Positions 1 through 8,456 of a stretch of 64,000 nucleotides of DNA are shown in pieces. Source of the stretch: an uncultured delta proteobacterium (GTDB lineage: Bacteria > Myxococcota_A > Polyangia > Polyangiales > Polyangiaceae); the NCBI GenBank assembly GCA_903892415.1, contig CAITIQ010000344.1, positions 268,221 to 332,220 on the forward strand, given 5' to 3'. The first letter of the stretch is position 1. Each line of letters starts with the position of its first letter. The notes under the pieces are model-generated. The model made no database searches, was not told where the DNA came from, and saw only the letters and a list, made by a program, of their open reading frames with translations. The translations under genes were made by a program, and so were the position numbers.

Positions 1-742
1 TGCCAAGCCAGTGTGCCTGCCGCTCAAAGAAGGCGAGCTTGCGCACGAGCCCTCGGAAGTTCGCGTCCACACGCGCCTCGAGCCCTCCCCCTCGAATCTC
101 GAACGATCCGAACATCAGCGCATCCAAGAGTCGCATGCCTCGAAAGTGCGTCTGCCAAGCGTTGTCGCGAGCTCGGCGTCCGCGAACCCGCAGCGGCCTC
201 AACAAGAGCAGCATCAACAGAGCAGCTCCACCGCCCAACGCGACGTATTGCGGCCCCAGTCGAAGCGCGACCGCAGCTAGCACCACCATCAGCGTGAGCA
301 GCGAAGCCACGCCATCGGGAAACGCAGTGGACTGCGTCATTGCCACGTCGAACGCTGCATCGGAGAGCGTTCCCGTAGCTTGCTTTGGTCGATTCGCGAG
401 CAGCGTTGGAATGTCCTTTCTTCGCAGCTCCTCAGAGATGGCGAAGAACACATCCTCGATCCGGCGACGAAAGAGCTCACCTTTGGCGAGCGTGCGCAAC
501 GCTGAGCTGAGCGTCGCCACACCGGAGGCAATGGCTGCAACCTGGAGCGGATTGTCCGGCGCGGTAAACAGCACGAACAGTGTCCCTAACAGGGTCACCT
601 TCGACAGCGCCTCAAGCGCGATAACGAAGATAGTCCACGCCCTCACCGCGGCACGTTCGCCCAGTTCGTTGCCGGGAGGAAGGCCGTTGCAGTTGTTCAA
701 CTCCCATGGGAGCTTCGACCAATGAGAGCCGGCACCGTGCAC
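1..742 (-). CDS. ABC transporter transmembrane domain, partial (candidate lasso peptide exporter, LasD type)
   Basis: This reading frame leaves the window at base 1, so only the N-terminal ~245 residues are visible. They hold at least three or four hydrophobic helices, for example IFVIALEALSKVTLLGTLF near the start and VASLLTLMVVLAAVALRLG followed by ALGGGAALLMLLLLRPLRV. The helices are separated by charged loops, as in the membrane half of an ABC exporter. No nucleotide-binding domain is inside the window. The gene is divergent from the lasso B2 gene, which suggests it exports the mature peptide; that role is inferred from position. The start is uncertain: GTG at 742 or 754 would overlap the B2 start, while TTG at 700 would not. 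Confidence 0.6.
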   Translation of the reverse strand, partial: MHGAGSHWSKLPWELNNCNGLPPGNELGERAAVRAWTIFVIALEALSKVTLLGTLFVLFTAPDNPLQVAAIASGVATLSSALRTLAKGELFRRRIEDVFFAISEELRRKDIPTLLANRPKQATGTLSDAAFDVAMTQSTAFPDGVASLLTLMVVLAAVALRLGPQYVALGGGAALLMLLLLRPLRVRGRRARDNAWQTHFRGMRLLDALMFGSFEIRGGGLEARVDANFRGLVRKLAFFERQAHWLG

Positions 743-1162
743 ACGTGGCTCCACCTGGACAAACCTGAGCGTACTTTCGGCGCCTTGGCCTGGGCCTTGG
801 CTACCCCGGTTGGGCTGGGCCTCCGCTTGGTCGGCTTTGCGCGTATGAAGGCGCTGGTGGATGAACTTCCACTGGGCTCAGACTCGCCTGGCGGAGGCGT
901 TGCACCCGCGCGCGGGGAGGCCTTGGTCGCACGCGCCTTCGCGCATGCGCCGACCCGCCCAGGCTGTCTGCCCCAAGCGTTGGTGCAAGCAGCAGCGCAT
1001 CGCTTGCTCGGTCGAGACGTGGTGCTGGTGATCGGCGTGAAACGCGCCGGGCGCCATTCCGCAGGGGACGCCGTGGAATTTGAAGCACACGCCTGGGTCG
1101 ACGATCGCACGGGGTCACGCTCGGATCCAACCCATCACGAGATCTATCGGAGTTCGATTTGA
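722..1162 (+). CDS. Lasso peptide biosynthesis B2 protein (transglutaminase-like leader peptidase)
   Basis: A 146-residue protein, the usual size of stand-alone B2 proteases (Transglut_core3 fold). These remove the leader from the lasso precursor just after the conserved Thr-x. The catalytic Cys is in the GCLPQALVQAA helix (about residue 81). The His lies in FEAHAWVDD (about residue 122), followed by acidic residues that could complete the triad. The N-terminal half carries the hydrophobic stretch typical of the family. It ends 4 bases inside the next gene (TTGA overlap), so peptidase and cyclase are probably translationally coupled. The cognate leader-binding B1 protein is encoded separately at 4066-4353 on the other strand. 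Confidence 0.85.
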   Translation: MRAGTVHTWLHLDKPERTFGALAWALATPVGLGLRLVGFARMKALVDELPLGSDSPGGGVAPARGEALVARAFAHAPTRPGCLPQALVQAAAHRLLGRDVVLVIGVKRAGRHSAGDAVEFEAHAWVDDRTGSRSDPTHHEIYRSSI

Positions 1163-2991
1163 ACCACCTCGTGGCCTTGTTCGACCGATGCGAGGTGAAA
1201 CCGCTCGCGGAGCAAGCGCTCGCAACGCGCCGTGGACCCAGTTGGGATCGCGTGGATCGCTTCACGGATGGCTTTGCTGATATCGCGGTCGGAACGTACG
1301 CAACGAGCTCGCGTGACGTTGGTCGCTCGGGGCTTGTGGTTGATACCGAGTCACCCATCGTCTTCGCCTTTGACGGCTTCCTTGGCGCACATGAGGAGTT
1401 GCAGCAGTGGCTCGGGCCGCTTGGTGAAGCTAGCCAACCGGAGATCGCCTTACGCGCCTTCAGGCGCTTTAGCGAAGCAACCGCGCAAATGTTGAGCGGC
1501 GACTTTGCCTTCGTAGCCTACAACCGAGAGACACGGCGCGTCGTGGCCGCCGTCGATCCCTTCGCAACGCGTCCCCTACACCGCGGCAGTCATGGGTCTT
1601 CTTTCTGTTTCGCTAGCAGTCAGCGGGCGGTTCGTAGCGCGCTTGCGCAGCCTTTGCTGGCCGATGCTGACAGCCTCGCAGCGATGCTCTTCTACGAGCT
1701 CGTCACCCGCGAGCGCAGTCTGTACCAGGGGGTACGAACGCTGAGCCCTGGGTCGTGCGTCAGAGTAGAAGACGGCGTCACCGACACCCGCAACTACTTT
1801 GAATTCGAACCGTGGGAGCAGCAGCTGCCCGTTCGAGTGCACTTGGAACGAGTGGGGCAAGCGCTTGAACGCGCGACTGCGGACCGCCTAAGGGAAGTCG
1901 AGCGGGTCGGTATCCTCGCGTCGGGAGGCTTGGACTCAACGGTCATTGCAACGCTGGTCACCAAGGAATGTCGCCGTCGCGGGAGTCCGCCGCCCCTCCT
2001 GCTGCATTTTCGGGCACGCGGCTTCGAGGCCGATGAGTTTCACTACGCCAAGCAGCTTGCGGATTATCTCGATGTCGAGCTTTTGAGCTTCGAGCGAAAC
2101 GAGCCGTATCTCCCAGGCAAACCTCTTCACGACTTCTCCCAGCCGTCGAGCGCGGCACACCGGGCCATGTTTCGAGCAGCCACTCAGCGGGGGATTCGCG
2201 TGCTGTTTACAGGCCAGGGTAGCGACGAGCTGCAGTGGCGGAATGGGCGAGAAATCGACGGTGCCTTGAGTGCCGGTCAATGGTTGCAGGCGGCGCGCTT
2301 CGCCGGCATCAACGATGAGCCGGTAGCGCTCGCGAGCTACCGTCGATTCGCCGGGGGTGTTCTTCGGGCAATGAAGCCAGCGTCTCGCCACCGCGCAAAG
2401 GAGCGAGAGAACCTCGTTGCGCGGCTGCCTGCGTGGCTGACCGAGCGGGGTAGGCGAGCGGTGATCGCTGCGCATGAGGACTGGGCCAATGCCGAGGCAG
2501 CCATCCCGCACCCCGACGCGGCGAGGCGATCATTGTGCGCAGAGCTGGTTTGGTCCACCGGGATGACCTTCGGTCATCAGAGTGAGTTCTCGTTTGCCTC
2601 CGAGCACGGCATCGAGCTGAGGCACCCATTCATGGACGCGCGAGTGAGCGCTGCCTTTCTTCAGGTTCCCACCGCCGAGCTCGTCTCACGCGAGCTGATC
2701 AAGCCCTTCACCCGCAAGTTGGCTGAACAGCTCGTTCCATTGGAGCTGGCCTATCGTCCGCCGCCCTCCGACTATTGGGGCGCTATCAGCTCCGCATGGG
2801 AGCACGCGGGGCTTTGGATTCAGGCGCTCGAGCAAAGCGGGCTGCTATTCGAAACCGGTATCGTCGAGCGCAATCTCCTGCTCGGCACGCTGCGCTCAAA
2901 ACCTGTCGGCGCGTTCACCTTTCCGGAGATGGCGTGCCTTCAGGCTGAAGATTGGCTGAACGGATTATCCTCAAGCCAAGCGTGCTTTTGA
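1159..2991 (+). CDS. Lasso peptide macrolactam synthetase (asparagine-synthetase-like, LasC/McjC type)
   Basis: A 610-residue ATP-dependent enzyme expected to adenylate the ring-forming Asp/Glu side chain of the core peptide and join it to the N-terminal amine. The PPi-loop motif SGGLDST lies near residues 255-261, and the second nucleotide-contacting region reads FTGQGSDELQW near residue 350. The N-terminal half resembles an Ntn/GATase II domain (FDGFLGAHEEL, LSGDFAFVAYN). It lacks the Cys-2 nucleophile of real asparagine synthetase, as expected for lasso cyclases. The start is TTG at 1159, overlapping the B2 stop by 4 bases; no better start is visible. Genuine AsnB is less likely given the missing Cys, the neighbouring B2 gene and the precursor 64 bases downstream. 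Confidence 0.85.
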   Translation: MNHLVALFDRCEVKPLAEQALATRRGPSWDRVDRFTDGFADIAVGTYATSSRDVGRSGLVVDTESPIVFAFDGFLGAHEELQQWLGPLGEASQPEIALRAFRRFSEATAQMLSGDFAFVAYNRETRRVVAAVDPFATRPLHRGSHGSSFCFASSQRAVRSALAQPLLADADSLAAMLFYELVTRERSLYQGVRTLSPGSCVRVEDGVTDTRNYFEFEPWEQQLPVRVHLERVGQALERATADRLREVERVGILASGGLDSTVIATLVTKECRRRGSPPPLLLHFRARGFEADEFHYAKQLADYLDVELLSFERNEPYLPGKPLHDFSQPSSAAHRAMFRAATQRGIRVLFTGQGSDELQWRNGREIDGALSAGQWLQAARFAGINDEPVALASYRRFAGGVLRAMKPASRHRAKERENLVARLPAWLTERGRRAVIAAHEDWANAEAAIPHPDAARRSLCAELVWSTGMTFGHQSEFSFASEHGIELRHPFMDARVSAAFLQVPTAELVSRELIKPFTRKLAEQLVPLELAYRPPPSDYWGAISSAWEHAGLWIQALEQSGLLFETGIVERNLLLGTLRSKPVGAFTFPEMACLQAEDWLNGLSSSQACF

Positions 2992-3054
2992 TGAATGCGC
3001 CTGGGGGTACGCACAACTCATGGTAGGCTGGAAGCCTTTCCGAGGAACTAGAGC

Positions 3055-3231
3055 ATGGCAAAGACTAAAGAGAATTCATCTGACGCTGTTGTTGGCTCGG
3101 CACGCGAGGCCTCGCCTCGGCGTCCCTACGCGAAGCCCGAGCTCTTGGTCTACGGTCGGATTGAAGACATGACGCGAGCCAGCGGAAAGTCTGGCAAAGA
3201 GGGTGGACCGGGCGCAAAGCCTCGCAACTGA
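3055..3231 (+). CDS. Lasso peptide precursor (58 aa)
   Basis: ATG at 3055 follows GAGGA at 3042-3046 and the frame closes at TGA 3229-3231. The leader contains YAKPELLVYGRIEDMT, which fits the lasso leader pattern Y-x2-P-x-L-x3-G-x5-T recognised by B1 proteins. The Thr sits at position -2, as in microcin J25, so cleavage after Arg gives the core ASGKSGKEGGPGAKPRN. Glu is at core position 8, which predicts an 8-residue macrolactam between Ala1 and Glu8 and a 9-residue tail. The core has no aromatic or other bulky hydrophobic residue, so the plugs that would lock the tail are not obvious. The gene sits between the cyclase and kinase genes on the same strand. Confidence 0.85.
   Translation: MAKTKENSSDAVVGSAREASPRRPYAKPELLVYGRIEDMTRASGKSGKEGGPGAKPRN
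3178..3228 (+). other. Predicted lasso core peptide (17 residues)
   Basis: Encodes ASGKSGKEGGPGAKPRN, the part of the precursor expected to remain after cleavage one residue past the conserved Thr. The predicted ring is Ala1 to Glu8. The predicted tail is Gly/Pro/Lys/Arg-rich and ends in Asn. Boundaries follow the -2 Thr rule and are inferred. Confidence 0.6.
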
Positions 3232-3245
3232 GCGCCCCCCTTGAA

Positions 3246-4073
3246 GTGAGCTTTGTTGTCGATTGGGGGCCTGATTCGGAGCCGAACGCAGAGGAGAGCT
3301 GGTTCGTCGTCTACGAAAGCAACGGCCAGCGGAACGTCGCGGTTGCGCGCGTCGGCACGGGCTACTTGGTGCGCGTGTTTGGAGTAAGTGACTACGAGGT
3401 GGGGTCCTCGAGAGTCACCTTCCGACCGCTCCGTGGCGTTGCCCCAACCGCAGTTGAGGACGCCTATAAGCTAGCGGTTCTACCCGCTCTGCATCAGCTC
3501 AACGGCCGGCCCGCGTTGCACGCTTCGGCGGTCGCCAACGATCAAGGAGCGGTAGCGTTTGTTGGACCGTCCGGCCGCGGAAAATCAACGCTAGCGGCCT
3601 TGCTCTCGAGCGGCGGCCACTTCCGTCTGATGGCCGATGACTACCTGCCGCTTCACCTTGATAGGGCTGGACAGGTCTGGGCTTCGCCCACGTCGACGGC
3701 CGTTCGCCTACGCGGACCAGCGGCCGAGCAGCTCAACGAAACCACGGTTTTCCATCAAGGGAAGTTCGTCGCGGAAAGGCCGGTGACGCCAGAGCCGCGG
3801 CCGCTCTTGCGTGTTTACGCCATCACCGTCGGCACGGATACCCGCGTCATCTCGATGAAGGGCCGGGACGCTGTGGCCGTGGTTGCAGAACATATGCAGC
3901 GCCTCGATCCGCATGACCCTGAGCTGCTGCGGGTCGAGTTCGAGTTCATCGATACGCTGGTCAAGCGCGTTCGCGTCGCGGAGCTCAGCTACCCAAGCCG
4001 CTACGAAACGGCTGCGATCGAGGCAGCGATTGCGCTCGACCTGCAGAGCGACTCGCGGGAGCAAGTTAGGTAA
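3246..4073 (+). CDS. HPr kinase/phosphorylase C-terminal-domain-like protein (candidate lasso peptide kinase)
   Basis: A 275-residue protein starting at GTG 3246, 14 bases after the precursor stop. The HprK-like core shows LHASAV (about residue 91), a P-loop GPSGRGKST (107-115) and ADDYLPL shortly after, in the order seen in HprK family kinases. Relatives in paeninodin-type lasso clusters phosphorylate the C-terminal Ser of the precursor. Here the precursor ends in Asn, so a Ser inside the core (positions 2 or 5) or another substrate would have to be used. A true HPr kinase is unlikely: the N-terminal domain does not look like HprK-N and the context is a lasso cluster. The last 8 bases overlap the oppositely oriented B1 gene. 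Confidence 0.75.
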   Translation: MSFVVDWGPDSEPNAEESWFVVYESNGQRNVAVARVGTGYLVRVFGVSDYEVGSSRVTFRPLRGVAPTAVEDAYKLAVLPALHQLNGRPALHASAVANDQGAVAFVGPSGRGKSTLAALLSSGGHFRLMADDYLPLHLDRAGQVWASPTSTAVRLRGPAAEQLNETTVFHQGKFVAERPVTPEPRPLLRVYAITVGTDTRVISMKGRDAVAVVAEHMQRLDPHDPELLRVEFEFIDTLVKRVRVAELSYPSRYETAAIEAAIALDLQSDSREQVR

Positions 4074-4353
4074 CGACCACCAACTTTGCGTTCAACAGCG
4101 AGTCCAACAGCTCCGACAGATCTGCCTGTATTTTCTCCCCATCCGCGTCAAACTCAGCACCGAGCTGATCGCAGAGACCTCCAAACGATATGCCCTCACC
4201 AATGAGTTCCCAGGCACGCGTGGCGACCTCATTCATGCCGCAATACGTGCCTGTCCCGAGGTTCAAAAGCACCGCTTCCTCGTCGATCACGCGAGACAAG
4301 ACCTGGGGTGAGCGAACGATGCGAGTGTCGCGAGAGACCATGGGTTTGAGCAT
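4066..4353 (-). CDS. PqqD-like protein (lasso B1, leader-recognition element)
   Basis: A 95-residue PqqD-family protein, expected to bind the precursor leader and present it to the B2 peptidase. Typical features are the hydrophobic strands around RVIDEEAVLLNLGTGTYCGM, the NEVATRAWELIGEG helix and a C-terminal helix SELLDSLLNAKLV. It could start at the Met-5 codon (MVSRDT) instead. Unusually it is on the opposite strand to B2, C, the precursor and the kinase, and it ends tail to tail with the kinase gene with an 8-base overlap. It must therefore have its own promoter, probably in 4354-4450, which it would share divergently with the next gene. Confidence 0.8.
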   Translation of the reverse strand: MLKPMVSRDTRIVRSPQVLSRVIDEEAVLLNLGTGTYCGMNEVATRAWELIGEGISFGGLCDQLGAEFDADGEKIQADLSELLDSLLNAKLVVVT

Positions 4354-4450
4354 AGATCAGGCCTGCCGAAGGAAGGGTGACTGGGATGCAGCAGGTTAGT
4401 TGCACGATACCGTTGCGGGGATCAGCCGTTGTGCTCGAGGTGCTTCGCTA

Positions 4451-4966
4451 ATGGCCGACCTCGTCGAAGAAGCGTCGCGGCTTTGTCGTGAGTGCCAGGC
4501 TTGCTGCGACGGCACCATGTTTTCGATGGTGGAAGTGGACGCCGACGAGCTTCCGCTGGAATCGAGGCGACGCCTCAAGATCGTTGATGGGCCCACTCAT
4601 ATCGCACAGCCGTGCAGGCATTTGGAGGCCTCAGGTTGTGGTGCGTATCAAGACAGGCCGGCTCGCTGCAGGTCCTACGCCTGCAAACAGCAACGGGACC
4701 ACCTTGAGAGTGGTGGGGATCTTGAGGCTCGACTGAAGAAAGTCCGCGCGATTCGCGCAATCGCCGCGCGGCTCCGTGAAGTCGGCGGCAGTCATTGGGA
4801 ACTGCAGCTGCGAGATCCCCTGTCGTTGCCGAGCGAAGTCTCGCTGGATTTGGTGGAGTTGGCGGTGCGGTTGCACCGTGATCTCGGTTGGCGTCCCTAC
4901 CGCAAGGAAGAGCCAGCGGCGCCGATGCGTGCAGAGCCTTCGGCTGACGACCCCTCGGAGCCGTGA
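4451..4966 (+). CDS. YkgJ family cysteine-cluster protein
   Basis: A 171-residue protein with the CxxCxxCC-type signature near its N-terminus (CRECQACC, about residues 14-21). Further cysteines are in QPCRHLEASGCGAY and ARCRSYAC. The family is thought to bind a metal or an Fe-S cluster through these residues; its reaction is unknown. ATG at 4451 places the Cys cluster close to the N-terminus as in relatives. In-frame upstream TTG (4400) and GTG codons exist but would add an unconserved extension. The stop overlaps the next gene's GTG start by 4 bases, so the two are probably co-transcribed. No link to lasso biosynthesis is evident beyond proximity. Confidence 0.75.
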   Translation: MADLVEEASRLCRECQACCDGTMFSMVEVDADELPLESRRRLKIVDGPTHIAQPCRHLEASGCGAYQDRPARCRSYACKQQRDHLESGGDLEARLKKVRAIRAIAARLREVGGSHWELQLRDPLSLPSEVSLDLVELAVRLHRDLGWRPYRKEEPAAPMRAEPSADDPSEP

Positions 4967-5967
4967 TACGGGAGCGCGTGACCAATCCGAGCGGGCGTCG
5001 AGACCCAGTTCGTTGCGCAGTGGTCGGCATTGGCCGCTGGGGCGCCCACTACCTCAAGGTCCTTGCAGAGACGCCGGGCGCCGAACTGGCGTCGCTGTGT
5101 GACACCAGCGAGCGCGCTCGTACGGTGGCGCTCGCAGCGCTTCCCACGGCGACTGCGTTCGCGCGGCTGGCCGACCTCGACCCTGCAGGCTTGGATGCGG
5201 TCGTCATCGCCACACCCACGGAGACCCATGCGGAGCTCGCGTGTGAAGCCTTTTCCAAGGGGTTCCACGTATTGGTTGAAAAACCGCTCGCGATCACGAC
5301 AGCCGACGCTCTCCGCGTGGTGAGCTCCGCACGAAGGGCAGGAAGGGTGATCGCAACGGGCTACCAAATGGTGCATCACCCTGGGCACAGAGCTCTTGTT
5401 GAGGCCGCAATGGCACTCGGGCCGGTTGAGCACGTTCGAACCACCCGCTCGAGTCTCAGCCGCGAGCGACAGGACCCGTTGCTTCATGCGCTCGCTCCCC
5501 ATGATCTCGCAACCTTCGCGCTGTTTTCCCGCAAACAGAACGGCGAGATTGCCCCGCAATGCGAAGGGATATCGGGAGACGGCTTGAGCGAGCTAACAGC
5601 ACATTTGCGCAGCGTTGGAGCCAACGAGTTCACCGCCGAGCTGAACTGGTCCCGTGGCAAGCCGCTGCGCCGGACCGAGATCTTTTGCACCAACGGCAGT
5701 CTCTCCTTCGACGAGGCCAGCGGAGAGGTCACAGAAAACGGTCTCAATCCCAGGACTTTCACTGGGGCGCCGCTCAACCTGCAGTGCACGGAGTTCATTC
5801 AGACCATCGCGAGCTTGCGCCGCGGACCAGTGCTCCCCGGTGCCCTCGAGAACGTTGGGCTCGTCACGGCCGCCGACGCGATCGTCGTCTCGCGCCTGAT
5901 CGAGCAGCTTGGAGCTTTGAGCCGAGCCCTCGCCAGCGTTCCGACGAGAGCCGTGCTCAGTCTATGA
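4963..5967 (+). CDS. Gfo/Idh/MocA family oxidoreductase (candidate NDP-sugar dehydrogenase)
   Basis: A 334-residue NAD(P)-dependent oxidoreductase. The Rossmann motif is VVGIGRWGAHYLKVL near residue 20. The family Lys follows in LVEKPLAIT (about residue 105), and a His-containing catalytic segment is at LHALAPHDLATF. In polysaccharide loci, members of this family oxidise the 3-hydroxyl of UDP-GlcNAcA (WbpB/WlbA). A fused WbpD-WbpE-like gene lies at 28393-30099, so a role in making a diacetamido uronic acid is attractive but inferred. It starts at GTG 4963 with a GTGA overlap to the YkgJ gene. A generic sugar dehydrogenase is the alternative. Confidence 0.75.
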   Translation: MIRERVTNPSGRRDPVRCAVVGIGRWGAHYLKVLAETPGAELASLCDTSERARTVALAALPTATAFARLADLDPAGLDAVVIATPTETHAELACEAFSKGFHVLVEKPLAITTADALRVVSSARRAGRVIATGYQMVHHPGHRALVEAAMALGPVEHVRTTRSSLSRERQDPLLHALAPHDLATFALFSRKQNGEIAPQCEGISGDGLSELTAHLRSVGANEFTAELNWSRGKPLRRTEIFCTNGSLSFDEASGEVTENGLNPRTFTGAPLNLQCTEFIQTIASLRRGPVLPGALENVGLVTAADAIVVSRLIEQLGALSRALASVPTRAVLSL

Positions 5968-6072
5968 ACCTTCCAGTGCAGGCCAGCATCAGAGCAGGGG
6001 TTAAACGCTACTAGAATCCCGCACAAGGCCGCACTAAACGGCTCAGACTACGTCTCGCCGAGAATCGAAGCA

Positions 6073-8370
6073 GTGATCCCTACTCCCAAAAGCAAAGCGG
6101 CTGCGCCGAACGAGGCAACGGGCGACCGTGAGCCGCTCGTCGATATCCTCGCGGTATGGCGGCCAATTCGGAAGCATTGGCTCACTGCGCTGTCCACGGC
6201 TGCATTGGTCACCGTTGGCGTCGGCTTCTGGACGATGCGCCAGACCAAGATCTATCAGGCATCCGCAGTCGTCCAGTTCGATCCCAATCCACCACGTCCA
6301 CTCGGCGGCAAAGTGGAGAGCGTCGTCGAAATCGGCTCCGGGGCAATGTGGGACACCCGCGAGTACTACGAAACGCAGTACCAAATCATCCAGTCGCGGC
6401 GTGTTTCCCTGGCAGTCGTTCGGCAGCTCAACCTCAATTCAGATTGGGCGTTCATCAGCAACCTTCCGAAGGGTGTTCAAGCCCCCGATCGCGAGCCGCT
6501 CTCCGAAGAGGACGCCGCGGACGTACTTCGCGGTCGCATCAGCGTAGAGCCGGTCAAGCAGTCGCGACTCGCGACAGTGAAGTTTCAGGACGCCAACCCG
6601 GAGCGTGCCGCCGAGCTGCTCAAGCAAGTCGTGCGCACCTACAAGGAACAGAACGTCGACATCGCTCTCGAGTCGATGGATGAGGCGGCACGCTTCCTAC
6701 GCACTGAACACGACAAGCTCAAGAAGGAGCTCGAGTCGAGCGAGATGGATCTCCACAACTACAAGGAGAAGAACAACATCCTCTCGGTTGAGTTCGAGGA
6801 CAAGTCGAGCCTGTTCCGCGATCAGATTACCCAACTCTCCAACACGCTTACGTCGGTCCGTACCAAGCGGGAGCAGGTCGCCGCTCGCCGAGCACAACTT
6901 GCCAAGGTCAGCGGCGAGGACCCCGCAGTACTTCCCGCAGGGGAGCTCTTGCAATCGGTCTTCCTTCAGGGGCTGCGCACGCAGTACGTGCAAGCCACCC
7001 AAGACCGTGACGCCCTGCTCAACAGTGGAATGGGGAAGAACCACCCGGACGTTATTGCTGCCACAACCCGCATGGAGACTTCGCGGGCAGCGCTTCTTGG
7101 TGAAGTCAGAAACATCCAAGGTGCCCTCGATAGTGAGTTAGCCGCCATTCAGCGAGAGGAGGGTGGCGTTGCTGGACTCTTTGAGCAGTCGAAGAAAGAA
7201 GCGCTCGACCTGAACCTGCTTGAGATTGAGTACAACCGCCTCAAGCGCTCCAAGGAGAACACCGAGAAGCTTTACGGCGTATTGTTGGAGCGCTCCACCG
7301 AGAGCGCTTTAACCAGCCAAATGCGCATGAACAACGTCTCCATCGTGGACGAGCCGATGGTGCCCGGTGGGCCGATTCGACCCAACCTCCCGCTGAACGT
7401 CACCGGCGGTGCTGCCATGGGGCTCGTGATCGGCGCTGCTGCCGCTATGGCACGGTCGATGTTGGACCGGACCATGAAGTCGCCGGAAGACGTTGAGCAC
7501 GTGCTCGGCGCAACCTTCCTCGGCCTCCTCCCAGAGTTCGACCCGGCAGCGGTTGGTCCAGGCAAAAGCCGCAGGCGCAGAGGTGCCTTGCGTCACCCCG
7601 AGCTCGTCGTGCACGAAGAGCCAATGAGCGGCGTCGCCGAGGCCTCACGCTCCATCCGCACGAGCCTCATGTTCATGGCGCCCGACAAGCCGATGCGGAC
7701 GCTGCTGATTACCAGCGCTGGCCCGTCTGAGGGCAAGACCACCGTGGCCTGCTGCATCGCTACAGCGATGGCGCAGGCTGGTAAAAAGGTCGTGCTGATT
7801 GATTGCGACCTCCGCCGACCACGAGTTCATCGCATCTTCCGTGGGCGTGGGCATGACGTTGGTCCTGGCCTCACTTCGGCCTTGCTCGATGAGCCGCTGG
7901 ATAATTGCGTAATCACGTCGGAGGTTCCCAATCTATGGGTGATTCCTGCCGGCCCCATCCCGCCGAACCCTTCGGAACTCCTACAGAGTGAACGCTTCAA
8001 GACCGTCCTGGCGCAGCTGCAACAGCGCTATGACCATGTCATCCTTGATAGTCCCCCAGTCGTCGCCGTGACGGATGCAGTCATCCTCTCAACGATGGTG
8101 GATACGACGGTGCTGGTCATTCGCGCCCTGAAGACGACGAAGGAGATTGGTAAGCACGCCACGCGAATGCTGCGTGACGTCGGGGCGAACCTCGCCGGGG
8201 TAGTGCTCAATGCGGTCAACGTGAACCGGGACGAATACGACTACTGGTATAAGTACTACCGTCGTGATGGTGGCTACTCATCCAATGCTCAGACCGTCAC
8301 GCCGATGAACGAGCCATCGTCGCCACAAGACGACGGCGGGCACGGCAGACCGCCCGCCCCAATGGCCTAG
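6073..8370 (+). CDS. Polysaccharide chain-length/tyrosine autokinase (Wzz plus BY-kinase)
   Basis: A 765-residue inner-membrane protein that should control export and polymerisation of a surface polysaccharide. A Wzz-type domain has a first helix near residues 34-53, a long periplasmic coiled coil (about 200-330), and a second helix near 440-465 (GGAAMGLVIGAAAAMA). The cytosolic BY-kinase follows, with Walker A SAGPSEGKTT (about 547-556), Walker A' DCDLRRPR (about 577) and Walker B VILDSPPV (about 656). The autophosphorylation cluster YDYWYKYYRRDGGY lies near the C-terminus. The start is GTG at 6073. The Wzz and kinase parts are fused, as in Proteobacteria. No outer-membrane Wza partner is in the window. 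Confidence 0.9.
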   Translation: MIPTPKSKAAAPNEATGDREPLVDILAVWRPIRKHWLTALSTAALVTVGVGFWTMRQTKIYQASAVVQFDPNPPRPLGGKVESVVEIGSGAMWDTREYYETQYQIIQSRRVSLAVVRQLNLNSDWAFISNLPKGVQAPDREPLSEEDAADVLRGRISVEPVKQSRLATVKFQDANPERAAELLKQVVRTYKEQNVDIALESMDEAARFLRTEHDKLKKELESSEMDLHNYKEKNNILSVEFEDKSSLFRDQITQLSNTLTSVRTKREQVAARRAQLAKVSGEDPAVLPAGELLQSVFLQGLRTQYVQATQDRDALLNSGMGKNHPDVIAATTRMETSRAALLGEVRNIQGALDSELAAIQREEGGVAGLFEQSKKEALDLNLLEIEYNRLKRSKENTEKLYGVLLERSTESALTSQMRMNNVSIVDEPMVPGGPIRPNLPLNVTGGAAMGLVIGAAAAMARSMLDRTMKSPEDVEHVLGATFLGLLPEFDPAAVGPGKSRRRRGALRHPELVVHEEPMSGVAEASRSIRTSLMFMAPDKPMRTLLITSAGPSEGKTTVACCIATAMAQAGKKVVLIDCDLRRPRVHRIFRGRGHDVGPGLTSALLDEPLDNCVITSEVPNLWVIPAGPIPPNPSELLQSERFKTVLAQLQQRYDHVILDSPPVVAVTDAVILSTMVDTTVLVIRALKTTKEIGKHATRMLRDVGANLAGVVLNAVNVNRDEYDYWYKYYRRDGGYSSNAQTVTPMNEPSSPQDDGGHGRPPAPMA

Positions 8371-8456
8371 CGGCGATAGCGGCAGCCTGGGCGCTAGCGG
8401 TAGCAAGGGTGCTCTAAGGCTGATTGTCCTCTAGGCAGAGTGTGCCCTGCGTAGGC

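Noticed and set aside
1159..2991. Genuine asparagine synthetase (AsnB)
   Set aside because: The N-terminal glutaminase Cys is missing and the lasso B2 and precursor genes flank it.
8371..8456. GC-rich repeats between the BY-kinase and Wzy_C genes as a bidirectional terminator
   Set aside because: The short repeats are direct (TAGCGG), not inverted, and no U-rich tract follows.
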